Positions 1 to 7,894 of a DNA stretch of 36,964 bases are shown here, piece by piece (the stretch's first letter is position 1; every line of letters starts with the position of its first letter). Under the pieces are notes generated by a model. That model was not told the DNA's origin and did not search any database. It saw nothing but the letters and a program-made list of their open reading frames with translations. Both the position numbers and the translations under genes were made by a program. Origin of the DNA: a virus; the IMG/VR virus record IMGVR_UViG_3300033996_001317, positions 1 through 36,964 of that record, one strand, 5' to 3'.

Positions 1-41
1 CTTAAACGGCAAAACTCGCTAGGAGGGACCCATTGTTTTTT

Positions 42-1094
42 TCAGACCACTGCAGAAGTAATCTCGAACGTGCTCGACCCAGCCACAAACGTCGAAAATG
101 TCGTCCCCCGACTTGTCGTAATTCGATAGGTGGCCAACGGTGTCAACCCCACAAACTGAGCAAGCCCGTTGCTGTCTGATGTTACCGTCTTGATAACCGG
201 GCTCACGGCCTCACCTGTTGCCCCGCTGGCTGTGCGTGTCATCTGGATTGATACCACGACCCCTGATTGTATCACCGTCCCTGTGGTGTCGGTCGTGTAA
301 AGATATCCCGTCACGCCCCCCGATGGGCTCGGCGTGATCGTGATCGCGGTTAGCTGGTACGTCTGCGATGTGGTCCCCGAGACAACCAGCGATGCAGTGT
401 TCCCCTGGTAGCCGTTGGCCGTCACGACGATTGAGTACGTCCCGTTGTCCAGCGACAGCACGGAGACCCCGCTGACGTTGGTTGTAAGCGTCCCCTCAAT
501 CAGCCCGTTTTTCCACGCAGTTACCGTGGCCCCTTGGATCGCAACAGACGACGTCGTTTGAATCGTGATTGTCACCGGGTTTGCACCCGACCCACCCCCA
601 CCTGTCGGTGCGTTGGCGAGAAATGCAATCGACCCCACCCCGGTAGACACAAGCACGCCTGTGGCGGACACACCCCCGATTTGCGTTGCGTTAGATGACA
701 CAACCCCCGCAGAAACCTGTGCTTGGTCCGCCCCGGTTCCGCTGGTCAAAAGACTCGCGTTTGTCGTCACCGCAGTATCTGGCAACGCGGTTAACCCACC
801 GTTTGTAGCTTTGACAATCACCAGCATTCGCTGAATTGGATCGCAAGTCGCTTCGGTGAACCTCACCCACAAATCACCAAGAGTGTTCGTGTCACTTGTC
901 GTGAGCGTGAATTTGTAGAGGTTGTTTCCAACACTGGTTGCGGTCGATGCACCGGCGCTTGGGTTTGCGTATGCTGCCCCATTTTTGGAAATTGTCACCG
1001 TTGGCGACAATGCTGAACCGGCTTCTGTAATATGATCGGATGCCAAATACATTGGCAACGTCACTATATGAGACGTTGATTGTGGGAAGCTCAT
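42..1094 (-). CDS. Fibre or baseplate-like structural protein with Ig/carboxypeptidase-regulatory-like repeat
   Basis: 350 residues, rich in Thr, Ser, Ala, Val and Gly and predicted mostly beta. Residues 1-95 look like the N-terminal domain of phage upper-baseplate (BppU-like) proteins: alternating hydrophobic strands followed by DTNTLGDLWVRF and a CDP motif. Residues about 170-255 (start VTITIQTTSSVAIQGATV, end VVTANGYQG) resemble a carboxypeptidase-regulatory or Ig-like beta sandwich, and the last 90 residues contain a second similar domain. The ATG overlaps the stop of the gene before it (ATGA). It ends the minus-strand run in this window. A role in adsorption or as a virion decoration is inferred from composition and from its pairing with the next fibre-like gene. 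No enzymatic motif is visible. Confidence 0.75.
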   Translation of the reverse strand: MSFPQSTSHIVTLPMYLASDHITEAGSALSPTVTISKNGAAYANPSAGASTATSVGNNLYKFTLTTSDTNTLGDLWVRFTEATCDPIQRMLVIVKATNGGLTALPDTAVTTNASLLTSGTGADQAQVSAGVVSSNATQIGGVSATGVLVSTGVGSIAFLANAPTGGGGSGANPVTITIQTTSSVAIQGATVTAWKNGLIEGTLTTNVSGVSVLSLDNGTYSIVVTANGYQGNTASLVVSGTTSQTYQLTAITITPSPSGGVTGYLYTTDTTGTVIQSGVVVSIQMTRTASGATGEAVSPVIKTVTSDSNGLAQFVGLTPLATYRITTSRGTTFSTFVAGSSTFEITSAVV

Positions 1095-2158
1095 TTGTCG
1101 TTTATTCCGCCTTCCGTAAAGACTCTCGCTCGACCTAATCCACCACCGCTTGACGCGGTAACCGCCTCAATTTTGGGGACGATTGGATACACCGCCAGTT
1201 GGTTATCGGTAAATGCGACGGTACTCGGCGATGTCGTCGCAAACAGCAGCCCTGAGTATGACTCTCGGATCGCTTGCGTTGCAAATGTCGGCACAACCTG
1301 CGTAGTGAAAGCGGTTGCCGATGTCATATTCAAAACGAACCGATACTGCGTCCCGGCAGTCATCGACAGCGAATCAAATAGCGGGACGAAGTGCGCAAAC
1401 ACACCACCCACACCCGATGCCATCTTGTCAACGACGAACGTAGGAGCCGATCCCACCAGCGTCGGGGTGGCTCCAGAGTAGACCGACAAAACAAAATTGG
1501 ACCCGGATGCCACGCGCGCGCTTACATATACCCCAACACAACCGCAATCAATCGGCGGGGTAAATGTGTTGCCGACATAAAAGGGGTTGCTGGACGAATT
1601 TGGCGTTGAGTTTGCAAATGACGACGGGCAAACAAACCCAGTGCCGACGTAGCCATCGGCATAAATCGGAGCAATTGCCGGAGCCCCTGCCGTCACCACA
1701 GCCCATGTTCCCCCGGACTGTTGCGCGGCGTATGGCAGACCAACACTACCCCCGGCACTTGTTACCCTAGTTGCAATCGTGGCTGTGGCCCCAACTGCTG
1801 CCGATGCAGAATTGATTACGATTTGCATCTGGTCGCCTGGAGTCCCAGAGTACGGAGTCGCGAGCGTTACGGTATTGATGCCGACAACTGGAATAACGGT
1901 CCCTGTCGCCGCTCCACCACCGTATACCGTTCCGTTTGGTGTTGCTCGACTGGTAATCCCTTGTAGGCTGACCGTGTATGTCGGCGGAGAAGTGATTGCG
2001 GTCGCGTTGAACATCACAGCAGCAATCGCCCCGTGTCCGCCCTCGTATGCGAACACCGACCCCGCACTATTGTTTGCAGCATTGAGCGCGATCGTCGTAA
2101 ATGATGTGGCTGTGATTACCTCGGAGGAATCCAGCAATCGATAGCGGCCAATTGCCAT
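1091..2158 (-). CDS. Beta-rich fibre-like structural protein
   Basis: 355 residues, low in charged residues and high in Ala, Thr, Ser, Gly and Val, typical of phage fibre or decoration proteins. The N-terminal half (RYRLLDSSEVITATSF onward) looks like one jelly-roll-like domain and the C-terminal half (from about residue 185, FANSTPNSSSNPFYVG) like another. A short CGC motif sits at the domain junction. The start ATG has a G-rich ribosome site (GGGGTGGTGAG) formed by the end of the preceding gene. It is translationally coupled to the fibre-like gene downstream. I recognise no named family; the virion-surface role is inferred from composition and location. Confidence 0.7.
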   Translation of the reverse strand: MAIGRYRLLDSSEVITATSFTTIALNAANNSAGSVFAYEGGHGAIAAVMFNATAITSPPTYTVSLQGITSRATPNGTVYGGGAATGTVIPVVGINTVTLATPYSGTPGDQMQIVINSASAAVGATATIATRVTSAGGSVGLPYAAQQSGGTWAVVTAGAPAIAPIYADGYVGTGFVCPSSFANSTPNSSSNPFYVGNTFTPPIDCGCVGVYVSARVASGSNFVLSVYSGATPTLVGSAPTFVVDKMASGVGGVFAHFVPLFDSLSMTAGTQYRFVLNMTSATAFTTQVVPTFATQAIRESYSGLLFATTSPSTVAFTDNQLAVYPIVPKIEAVTASSGGGLGRARVFTEGGINDK

Positions 2159-2159
2159 C

Positions 2160-2444
2160 TCACCACCCCGCTACAGCAGACTTGAGCTCTGCCTGTGTTG
2201 CACTTGAGCTAATCAACGGCCCCCAAACTTCTTCGTTGAATCGTTGCACTTCAATAAGCGCCTCACGCTCGGCTCGGGCTCGGATTACGTCCCCCTCCGT
2301 TGGCTCGACGGGAAAGCCTAAACTCATCCAGTACGGACACTGTGAGCCATCGAGGCACAACACCAATGCGCGTAATTCTGCCACGCATTCCGCAGCGGTT
2401 TTTCCTAGAAATTTGTCAAACCCAATCAGTTCGCGTAACAACAT
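2160..2444 (-). CDS. Small protein of unknown function
   Basis: 94 residues, soluble, mixed alpha, no signal peptide. It carries MLLRELIGFDKFLGKTA at the N-terminus and a charged helix (RARAEREALIEVQRFNEEVW) in the second half. GAGGTCAAA precedes the ATG at good spacing. It sits directly upstream of two fibre-like genes, so a tail-fibre assembly or chaperone role is conceivable but not shown. Confidence 0.65.
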   Translation of the reverse strand: MLLRELIGFDKFLGKTAAECVAELRALVLCLDGSQCPYWMSLGFPVEPTEGDVIRARAEREALIEVQRFNEEVWGPLISSSATQAELKSAVAGW

Positions 2445-2451
2445 TTTGACC

Positions 2452-2712
2452 TCAGTTCGGAATTGTACACCCTGGAATTGCCCTGATCTGTGCGTCCAGC
2501 CCCTGAAGTGCGTGTTCGTGTTTCATCAGTTCGGTTCTGCAGTCATCTAGCTGCAGTTGCGCTGCCTTGTGTCGGTCTTCTGCGGCCTGGAGTCGCAGTT
2601 TGAGATTTGGCTTTCTTGCCGCTTCTGCTCTGCGTTTTGCCTGCAAGTCAGCGCAATTTGCAATCGCTGGCACATTCGTGGGATTGGTAGGATTGATCGG
2701 ACCTGTACTCAC
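2452..2712 (-). CDS. Small coiled-coil protein
   Basis: 86 residues. A Pro/Asn-rich N-terminus (INPTNPTNVP) leads into one long helix, rich in Ala, Arg, Glu, Gln and Lys, from about residue 22 to 75, probably a coiled coil. There are four cysteines. The GTG start overlaps the stop of the upstream gene (GTGA) and is preceded by AAAGGTAAAACC. It follows two single-TM proteins. A helical secreted protein just after small membrane proteins would fit an outer-membrane spanin partner, but no lipobox is visible, so the function is unknown. Confidence 0.6.
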   Translation of the reverse strand: MSTGPINPTNPTNVPAIANCADLQAKRRAEAARKPNLKLRLQAAEDRHKAAQLQLDDCRTELMKHEHALQGLDAQIRAIPGCTIPN

Positions 2713-2948
2713 GGTTTTACCTTTGATTTCTGCTCAAGTTGTTTCAAATAACGCTCAAACTCGCCTTCAACAAACACCGGAACCGGCGTCAATTTCTCAA
2801 GGCTAATTTCGTCAATTCTTCGGATGATTTGCTTTTGCGCAACGCTTAGCCTTGCAATTGAGTCGTGAATAATCGTGAGCATCAGACCAATTAAGATCAG
2901 TGCCCCGTAGACCTCTGCTCGTGTCGCTGGCTCAGTAAATCGCGGCAC
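2709..2948 (-). CDS. Small single-TM membrane protein
   Basis: 79 residues with one hydrophobic segment (residues about 13-31, EVYGALILIGLMLTIIHDSI) followed by a charged helical tail ending in Lys-rich residues. GTG start; the candidate ribosome site AAGGG lies about 10 bases upstream. The neighbours on both sides are also small membrane or coiled-coil proteins, so it probably belongs to the lysis set (holin, antiholin or spanin), but the family is not recognised. Confidence 0.6.
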   Translation of the reverse strand: MPRFTEPATRAEVYGALILIGLMLTIIHDSIARLSVAQKQIIRRIDEISLEKLTPVPVFVEGEFERYLKQLEQKSKVKP

Positions 2949-2951
2949 AAA

Positions 2952-3284
2952 TCAGTCGCCCTTTGGAGTTTTTCCACCCACAATCACCCGATGCACCTCG
3001 TCGACTTTTTGCGAGATGACCTCGGTTTTTTTTACCTCTGACTCTGCGATTTTTACTAGCATTTCACCGTTTTTCACCTGCGCGGCCTGAGTCTCGGTTA
3101 GCTGATTAACCGTGTCGAAGTGGTTGTTGAGAAGTTTGTCGAACCTCGGTTGAAGCCACGTTATTAGATTCCACGCAATTAACCCAAACACGAACACCAA
3201 AAACGTTGGCCAGCCATGGCGATCAAGCAGTTTGACCCAGCCCGTTGGGATTTCAATTGATGTCTTTTCAGCTTTTTCAACCAT
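2952..3284 (-). CDS. Membrane-anchored coiled-coil protein (holin/spanin-like candidate)
   Basis: 110 residues from the ATG at 3284, chosen because AAGGGG lies upstream and the longer open frame reaches back through the preceding gene. Residues about 1-25 are amphipathic. Residues about 26-46 (WPTFLVFVFGLIAWNLITWL) form one TM segment. The rest is a charged helix (LTETQAAQVKNGEMLV, then KKTEVISQKVDEVHRVI) with coiled-coil character. One TM followed by a periplasmic coiled coil is the architecture of i-spanins and of some tail-anchored phage membrane proteins. Gene context supports a lysis or envelope role; there is no direct homology. Confidence 0.6.
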   Translation of the reverse strand: MVEKAEKTSIEIPTGWVKLLDRHGWPTFLVFVFGLIAWNLITWLQPRFDKLLNNHFDTVNQLTETQAAQVKNGEMLVKIAESEVKKTEVISQKVDEVHRVIVGGKTPKGD

Positions 3285-3295
3285 CGCCCAGCCCC

Positions 3296-3754
3296 TTAGT
3301 TGTCGCACAGTGGTTTTTGTGGCTGGTCCGATTCGGTCGTTGGATCGTGCGCAAACGCCGTTGAAACTATTTCCCTTGCTTTGTTTCGCATTTCGATAAG
3401 ATCCAGATTTCGTGCGGCCAGTTCCCGGCACTTCGCCTCGTATGATTTGTCGAGCCCCTCGATTTGCACGATGAGGCCGTCAATTGTTTTGTCTCGCTTG
3501 GCAACATCGGCTTCAAGATCAACAATCTTCTCGCGGTTGACGTTGCGCTCATCGCACAGCAAATCCGTATACGCTTTTTGGTACTTGATTCTTTGACTCA
3601 TCGCGGCCGTTTCGAGTCCATACTGACGGCGAACCCAGCACAACAGCCCCCACAGCACAACTGTCACTGCACACCCAATTACCGCAAACACCGTAGACAA
3701 GATCACCCCCCTCCATTGTGTAAAGATTCGGCGGTTCCCCTCACGGCCCGCCAC
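3296..3754 (-). CDS. Membrane-anchored coiled-coil protein, Rz/i-spanin-like candidate
   Basis: 152 residues from the GTG at 3754 (AGGAG upstream). An alternative TTG start at 3700 has an even stronger GGAGG and would begin just before the TM segment. A very weak TTG at 3796 overlaps the stop of the protease gene. The TM segment is STVFAVIGCAVTVVLWGLLC, followed by a roughly 90-residue charged coiled coil (LEADVAKRDKTIDGLIVQIE) and a polar tail. The layout matches the inner-membrane spanin type. It is directly downstream of the secreted serine protease. The start is uncertain; the function is inferred from architecture only. Confidence 0.6.
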   Translation of the reverse strand: MAGREGNRRIFTQWRGVILSTVFAVIGCAVTVVLWGLLCWVRRQYGLETAAMSQRIKYQKAYTDLLCDERNVNREKIVDLEADVAKRDKTIDGLIVQIEGLDKSYEAKCRELAARNLDLIEMRNKAREIVSTAFAHDPTTESDQPQKPLCDN

Positions 3755-3792
3755 GTCACTCCTCGCGGATTCTATCACCGCAATGACGCTTA

Positions 3793-5397
3793 TCAATTTT
3801 TGATCGGAAATTTCACGTCGCGATAGATCCGAGACTTGTGAAACTCGAACACAATCTCATCAGCACAAATCGTCAAACCTGTCAACGGTCGAGAATACTC
3901 TACACGCAAAAGCCCCATAAAAAAAGCCCAATGCGCCCTGACTGCAGGTTCGCCCCGGTCGAATCGGATGGAACACGTCTCCCCGATTGTGGCTGTGATA
4001 GCAATGTTTTCCGCCAAGTAAACGTCGATCGTCGGATGCAAAACATCGTAAACAATTTTAATGGCTTCAATGATTGTCCGTGCAATCAACACCGGATTGC
4101 CGACCTCCCCCGAGGAGCTGACCGTATCAGCGCCGGGCACATCGAACTCGACTTCATCCAGCTTGATCGCAATTTTTCCCGCCTGAAGTCGATAACCAAA
4201 TCCCAGTTTGCTCAGCGGGACATTGCTCGAGCCTTCCACTTGGATATCGATCCTGCCGCTTGTTCCGAGGATGTCAACCAGCTCATGCGACCCGCTCACC
4301 AGCAATGCAGATTTGCCCCCGACTCGCTGCCAGCCGACTTTAATTTTCGACCCATCGGGAAAATACTGCCGTACAGAATCAAGCACCGACTGGATCATAC
4401 TGGCCCCGACAAAATGCCCTTCCGGCTGGCTCTCCGTGATTGCGGCACTGGCTTTTTCTGCAATTGCTTCCCGCAGACTGTCGAGCGATTGGCATCCGTA
4501 AATGACGTGCATCTCACCCGTTGGGCCCGTCCACGAGTGAAACGGATAACCCGCTTTGAGATTACTCGCAAGCCATTCCGCTGTCATCCATTTGGCCGGT
4601 CCCACCTGTCGCGTCACCACTATTGAAGCATCACCGGCTCCTATATTTTTGTGCGACCGATTGCACGGCGGACACGGGAATGGAGCGGTCCAAAATGTTA
4701 CCTGCGTGACCTGCGTAGCCAGTGCCCCCAGCTCCACCGGCATCAGTCCACGCATCAACGATACCGGCGTGTAGACCGATTGTCGCTGATCCAGTCGCGT
4801 GCCGTTAATCAAGCCGACGAGTCGCCCCTCATCGTCAAACAGCCCACCGCCTGACCTTCCCTCGACCTGCTGTCCGTCCGTCATGATTGTTCCTCTGTCT
4901 CGTGATATCAGTTTGTGATTGATCTTCGAACCGGATCCCACGCTGACCAGCGATTGCGGCAACTGATCGTCGCTGGCCATCACCGCAGCCGGGATGTCAC
5001 CGTTAATCGTCAGCACCGCGGCGTCTACCTTTCGATCCGATGCGACCAACACCGCGGGGAATGATTGCCCCCCCTGTCGCACCCGATACTGTGGACTGCT
5101 CACCCCTCGCGCAATGTGCTCGCACGTCAGTACGAGGCATTTGCCCCCGCTTGACCTTACGCACGTCCCTGACCCCGCGTAGCGCACCCGGCCACCGTCG
5201 ATGGCCTCCACGATCACGCTGGCTCGCATGGGATCGTCAGTGGTGGCCTGCTCGGGAGTCGCGGCAACTGCAATCACCAGCCGGAACTCACTCGACCCCA
5301 CCGGATCATCCGGGATCTCAAATTCGCTCGGGATCTCAAGCCCCTGACCCAAGATTGTTCTTGGAATCACCAGCATCAAAACAAATAGGCATTTCAT
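3793..5397 (-). CDS. Secreted trypsin-like serine protease fused to a CPPC thioredoxin-like domain
   Basis: 534 residues from the ATG at 5397, which overlaps the stop of the papain-like gene (ATGA). The open frame is longer upstream but only this start gives a signal peptide (MKCLFVLMLVIPRTILG). Residues about 38-225 form a trypsin-like (S1, HtrA-type) domain with all three catalytic residues visible: His94 in LTCEHIARG, Asp125 in DRKVDAAVL and Ser182 in EGRSGGGLF. Residues about 232-315 begin VTFWTAPFPCPPCNR, a thioredoxin-like start with CPPC at 242-245, ending near HVIYGCQSLDSL. Residues about 320-534 form a further beta-rich domain I do not recognise. The product should act outside the inner membrane. 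A protease joined to a redox-type domain is unusual in phages. Confidence 0.85.
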   Translation of the reverse strand: MKCLFVLMLVIPRTILGQGLEIPSEFEIPDDPVGSSEFRLVIAVAATPEQATTDDPMRASVIVEAIDGGRVRYAGSGTCVRSSGGKCLVLTCEHIARGVSSPQYRVRQGGQSFPAVLVASDRKVDAAVLTINGDIPAAVMASDDQLPQSLVSVGSGSKINHKLISRDRGTIMTDGQQVEGRSGGGLFDDEGRLVGLINGTRLDQRQSVYTPVSLMRGLMPVELGALATQVTQVTFWTAPFPCPPCNRSHKNIGAGDASIVVTRQVGPAKWMTAEWLASNLKAGYPFHSWTGPTGEMHVIYGCQSLDSLREAIAEKASAAITESQPEGHFVGASMIQSVLDSVRQYFPDGSKIKVGWQRVGGKSALLVSGSHELVDILGTSGRIDIQVEGSSNVPLSKLGFGYRLQAGKIAIKLDEVEFDVPGADTVSSSGEVGNPVLIARTIIEAIKIVYDVLHPTIDVYLAENIAITATIGETCSIRFDRGEPAVRAHWAFFMGLLRVEYSRPLTGLTICADEIVFEFHKSRIYRDVKFPIKN

Positions 5398-6179
5398 TCG
5401 GTTTGCTCCACGATGTACGCTCGATCCGCAATTTGCTGCGAGTATTCGACAACTCCAAGCCCGCCCTGACCCCATCCGGTGCCCCACGAATTCACAAACA
5501 ACACTCCGTAACGAGTGTAATCTGTTGCCGGTCGCGATGGGTATCGGTCGAGCACTGCCAGGAACAAAACCGCGTGGCCCCACCAATTGAGCGCGGCAAC
5601 TAGCGGATAGCCTAAGAATAACCTTGAGCCCTGCGCTTGGTGATCTCGGGGAATGGATCTGGCCATTGAGATTTTATTGCTTGCCGCATCGTCTCGCCAA
5701 CCGCCCCTGAAATCGCGGGAATTGGTCGTCAGCATCGGGACGAAATCTTCGCTCGCGACTCCCTGTGTCCGCATCCCTTCGAGCGCGGACTCAATGTAGT
5801 AGCCTCGATCTGTGTATCCAACAATTGGCGCCGCCACCGAAGACGGCGACAATCGGCGAAACGGTCTTGCCTCGACCTCTCGTTGCAGCATCATCCCCGC
5901 CACCGACGAAAACGCCCAGCAGTACGACGATTGACCCTGATTTAGCACGCCGATCCGCGAGCGTTGCCAAACATGATAGAGACTCGACTCATCCTCGTCT
6001 TGCTGCCGGATTGCCTCCGGCCATCGCTCATACGGGATCGTCAGCACCGGAGTCCCCGAGGAGACAACCCCCGGCATCTGATAGTCACTGGGCGGCGCAA
6101 GCGTCCCGCACAATCCCGGCTCACCTATCGTAGATTGCTTCCGTGGATCTACCACGTAGCCCCAATTGATGCTACTCAT
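5394..6179 (-). CDS. Papain-like (C1A) cysteine protease
   Basis: 261 residues with the full papain active site: oxyanion Gln81 six residues before the nucleophile Cys87 (NQGQSSYCWAFSSVAG), His202 in WWGHAVLFLAV and Asn230 in FVNSWGTGWGQGG. The catalytic domain covers about residues 65-261. The first 60 residues are Pro-rich and could act as a short pro-region. There is no signal peptide. The start overlaps the upstream gene by 8 bases and the stop overlaps the next start by ATGA, coupling it to a secreted serine protease. Possible roles are host lysis or envelope degradation, virion maturation, or entry. Its position among membrane proteins favours lysis, but this is inference. Confidence 0.88.
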   Translation of the reverse strand: MSSINWGYVVDPRKQSTIGEPGLCGTLAPPSDYQMPGVVSSGTPVLTIPYERWPEAIRQQDEDESSLYHVWQRSRIGVLNQGQSSYCWAFSSVAGMMLQREVEARPFRRLSPSSVAAPIVGYTDRGYYIESALEGMRTQGVASEDFVPMLTTNSRDFRGGWRDDAASNKISMARSIPRDHQAQGSRLFLGYPLVAALNWWGHAVLFLAVLDRYPSRPATDYTRYGVLFVNSWGTGWGQGGLGVVEYSQQIADRAYIVEQTE

Positions 6180-6438
6180 TGAGTTCCCCTAGCTTTTCGA
6201 CAACCTGTATTTGATTTATGTTGATCCACGTTTCGCGCTTAATGCGACGGCTGTTTTCATTCATTTCGCACTCTGCCATAAATTCCGGCGATAGGCTTGG
6301 ACAGGGATCGCAGTGCAAAAAACCGTCCTCGCAATTATCCACGTTGGCGCAAATCAAGCTAATTGGCGTGTTAAAACACGAAACTATCACCTCGTAAACC
6401 GTCACCACTCGTGTTTTTGGCACTCTTTTGGTAGCCAT
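6172..6438 (-). CDS. Small cysteine-rich protein
   Basis: 88 residues with seven cysteines clustered between about residues 21 and 57 (LICANVDNCEDGFLHCDPCP). A metal-binding or disulfide-stabilised fold is possible. No signal peptide is evident. The start overlaps the preceding stop (TAATG), with GGGGGTG upstream. It lies between a lipoprotein-like gene and the papain-like protease, so it might act with them. Family unknown. Confidence 0.65.
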   Translation of the reverse strand: MATKRVPKTRVVTVYEVIVSCFNTPISLICANVDNCEDGFLHCDPCPSLSPEFMAECEMNENSRRIKRETWININQIQVVEKLGELNE

Positions 6439-6887
6439 TATTTCACCCCCGCAAAATGGTCAAGATCCGCCTTTAATTCGACCCACGATTCCGGCAACGG
6501 CTTTGACAGCCTCGCCCCATTTTCAATTATTAGCCATGGCCACCGATCTGGCTTGGGGCTTGAACGGTCGAGCATTCCTTGCCAGTTGCCGTCCAATCTG
6601 GTCGTTTTGTCCAGCAGGCGGAAGTTGGTTTCACCGTCCCGCGTCGCGTGGTCAAGCATGAATTTGCGGACGTTTTTCCCAGTCAACATTGCACGCTGCA
6701 CCTGACTCAGATTTGCTCGCTGGCTAACGTCCTCGACGATAAGCACCCGCAGGTCATCGCCGATTTCCTCGACCTCTGGGATCGGCACTGGCTGCACGAT
6801 TGGCCGCGTTGGCCGATGGAATGATATCCCGTTCGCGCTGATTTCGCAGCCGATTATCAGCATCAAGACGCATGGTAGCCATCTCAT
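6438..6887 (-). CDS. Putative lipoprotein, possibly thioredoxin-fold
   Basis: 149 residues. The N-terminus MRWLPCVLMLIIGC is a short signal peptide with a plausible lipobox (IIGC, Cys14). The mature part contains VLIVEDVSQRANL, a long middle segment and WPWLIIENGARL. This strand, cis-Pro-like and strand order recalls a thioredoxin fold without CXXC; I hold that loosely. It is coupled to both neighbours (ATGA upstream, TAATG downstream). With the downstream CPPC-domain protease it may form an envelope-acting set. An outer-membrane spanin is an alternative, although it is large for that. Confidence 0.65.
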   Translation of the reverse strand: MRWLPCVLMLIIGCEISANGISFHRPTRPIVQPVPIPEVEEIGDDLRVLIVEDVSQRANLSQVQRAMLTGKNVRKFMLDHATRDGETNFRLLDKTTRLDGNWQGMLDRSSPKPDRWPWLIIENGARLSKPLPESWVELKADLDHFAGVK

Positions 6888-7099
6888 ATTTCTTCCTCCT
6901 CGATTAGATCTTCTGTTTTCGAGAGAAGATCGAAATCTTGATACCCTCGAATCAGCCGATTGATTTTTGCCCGCAGTCGTCTGATTTCGCCAACTGCGTA
7001 TTTAGCCCGCTGAACCCTACGATGCACAACTCCGCATGGTAATCCCTGCGACAATTCTGCAATTTCAATAAGATCGATCAACTCCTGTAAAGCATTCAT
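6884..7099 (-). CDS. Small helical protein, paralogue of the gene at 7149-7418
   Basis: 71 residues from the ATG at 7099, which has GAGGTGACAAA directly upstream. The C-terminal half (EIRRLRAKINRLIRGY, then DLIEEEEI) matches the paralogue two genes upstream (EIQRLRAKTNRLIRVV, then DLVLEEGI), showing duplication. It is probably an amphipathic helix or coiled coil. Its start overlaps the stop of an 18-residue ORF (ATGA). Confidence 0.65.
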   Translation of the reverse strand: MNALQELIDLIEIAELSQGLPCGVVHRRVQRAKYAVGEIRRLRAKINRLIRGYQDFDLLSKTEDLIEEEEI

Positions 7100-7152
7100 T
7101 TTGTCACCTCGCTGGCCGGATACACATCCATCACACACTCCAAGACTCTCAT
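7096..7152 (-). CDS. 18-residue ORF, likely remnant of a duplicated gene
   Basis: Encodes MRVLECVMDVYPASEVTK. The start overlaps the upstream stop and the stop overlaps the downstream start, both as ATGA, and GAGGAAGGAAT precedes the ATG. Its end (YPASEVTK) matches the last residues of the holin-like protein encoded upstream (FPAVTEVTK), and the same GAGGTGACAAA codons serve as ribosome site for the gene that follows in both places. It looks like a deleted copy of the holin-like gene kept because it couples translation of the next gene. Confidence 0.5.
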   Translation of the reverse strand: MRVLECVMDVYPASEVTK

Positions 7153-7418
7153 ATTCCTTCCTCCAAAACCAAATCTGCCAACAGTGCGCGAGGATTGCAA
7201 ATGTGATCCCCGTCGGCGTCTTCTGAGTTGACGACTCTGATCAGCCGATTGGTTTTTGCCCGCAGTCGCTGTATTTCCGCAAGAGAAAACGAGTGAACTG
7301 CGAACAGTTTTTCCAGCGCCAACATCATTGTCTGTTGCCCGTTCACGATCTCGCTTAATGCAACATCATGCACCGACCCGAGGACCTTCAGTAGCGATAG
7401 CAATTCTAAGTCCGTCAC
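7149..7418 (-). CDS. Small helical protein, paralogue of the gene at 6884-7099
   Basis: 89 residues from the GTG at 7418, overlapping the preceding stop (GTGA) with GGAGGTGACAAA upstream. Predicted all alpha: a leucine-rich N-terminal helix (LELLSLLKVLGSVHDVAL), a hydrophobic middle and the charged repeat EIQRLRAKTNRLIRVV shared with its paralogue. No known family. The context is holin-like gene upstream, duplicated genes around. Confidence 0.65.
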   Translation of the reverse strand: MTDLELLSLLKVLGSVHDVALSEIVNGQQTMMLALEKLFAVHSFSLAEIQRLRAKTNRLIRVVNSEDADGDHICNPRALLADLVLEEGI

Positions 7419-7894
7419 TTTGTCACCTCCGTCACTGCCGGAAACCATTTGGCTGTGATGGCCTGCATCAATGCGCCGACCGCTGCGGCAATCTCCGGGG
7501 ACTGCGTTTCGCTAATCATCGCAAGCTCGGTCATCAGCGCGACAACCATTCGCCTCTGTGCTGCCGCGTCTCCGTTTTTGCTGAACGCGACAACGGCCTG
7601 CAGCAACTCGGTTGCGGCCTGCAATTGCTGCTCGATCTCAGCAGGAGGAATTGGAATCCCAGGTGCGATTGTGTCCCTCACCGACTTAATCGTCGGTTGC
7701 CACTGTCTCCAAAACGCGGCGATTGATGCGACCGTTGATCCGGTAAACAGCGACATTAACAGCGAAACCCAGCTCACCGTTGGCGCAGTGACCACCCCGT
7801 CAGCTCCGACAGCCACCGGCTGGCCCGCGAGAAAAGCGACTCCGATGAGGCAGCCGGATGCGACCATTGCAAAAGCGATAGCGATTCTTGACAT
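7415..7894 (-). CDS. Two-TM membrane protein, holin candidate
   Basis: 159 residues. Residues 4-24 (IAIAFAMVASGCLIGVAFL) form a TM or signal segment with a weak lipobox-like ASGC. Residues about 42-62 (WVSLLMSLFTGSTVASIAAF) form a second TM. The remaining 95 residues are soluble, helical and Ala-rich. AAGGAG lies 12 bases upstream of the ATG. The start is inside the tail of the preceding ORF (121 bases of overlap). Two TM segments, a charged C-terminus and a place between small coiled-coil genes and two proteases suggest a holin, but no family signature is seen. Its first TM was copied into the chimeric ORF at 8176-8385. Confidence 0.7.
   Translation of the reverse strand: MSRIAIAFAMVASGCLIGVAFLAGQPVAVGADGVVTAPTVSWVSLLMSLFTGSTVASIAAFWRQWQPTIKSVRDTIAPGIPIPPAEIEQQLQAATELLQAVVAFSKNGDAAAQRRMVVALMTELAMISETQSPEIAAAVGALMQAITAKWFPAVTEVTK

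Noticed and set aside
5040-5603. Plus-strand ORF of 187 codons opposite the proteases
   Set aside because: Arg/Pro/Ser-rich mirror of the protease genes, whose catalytic motifs are intact on the minus strand.
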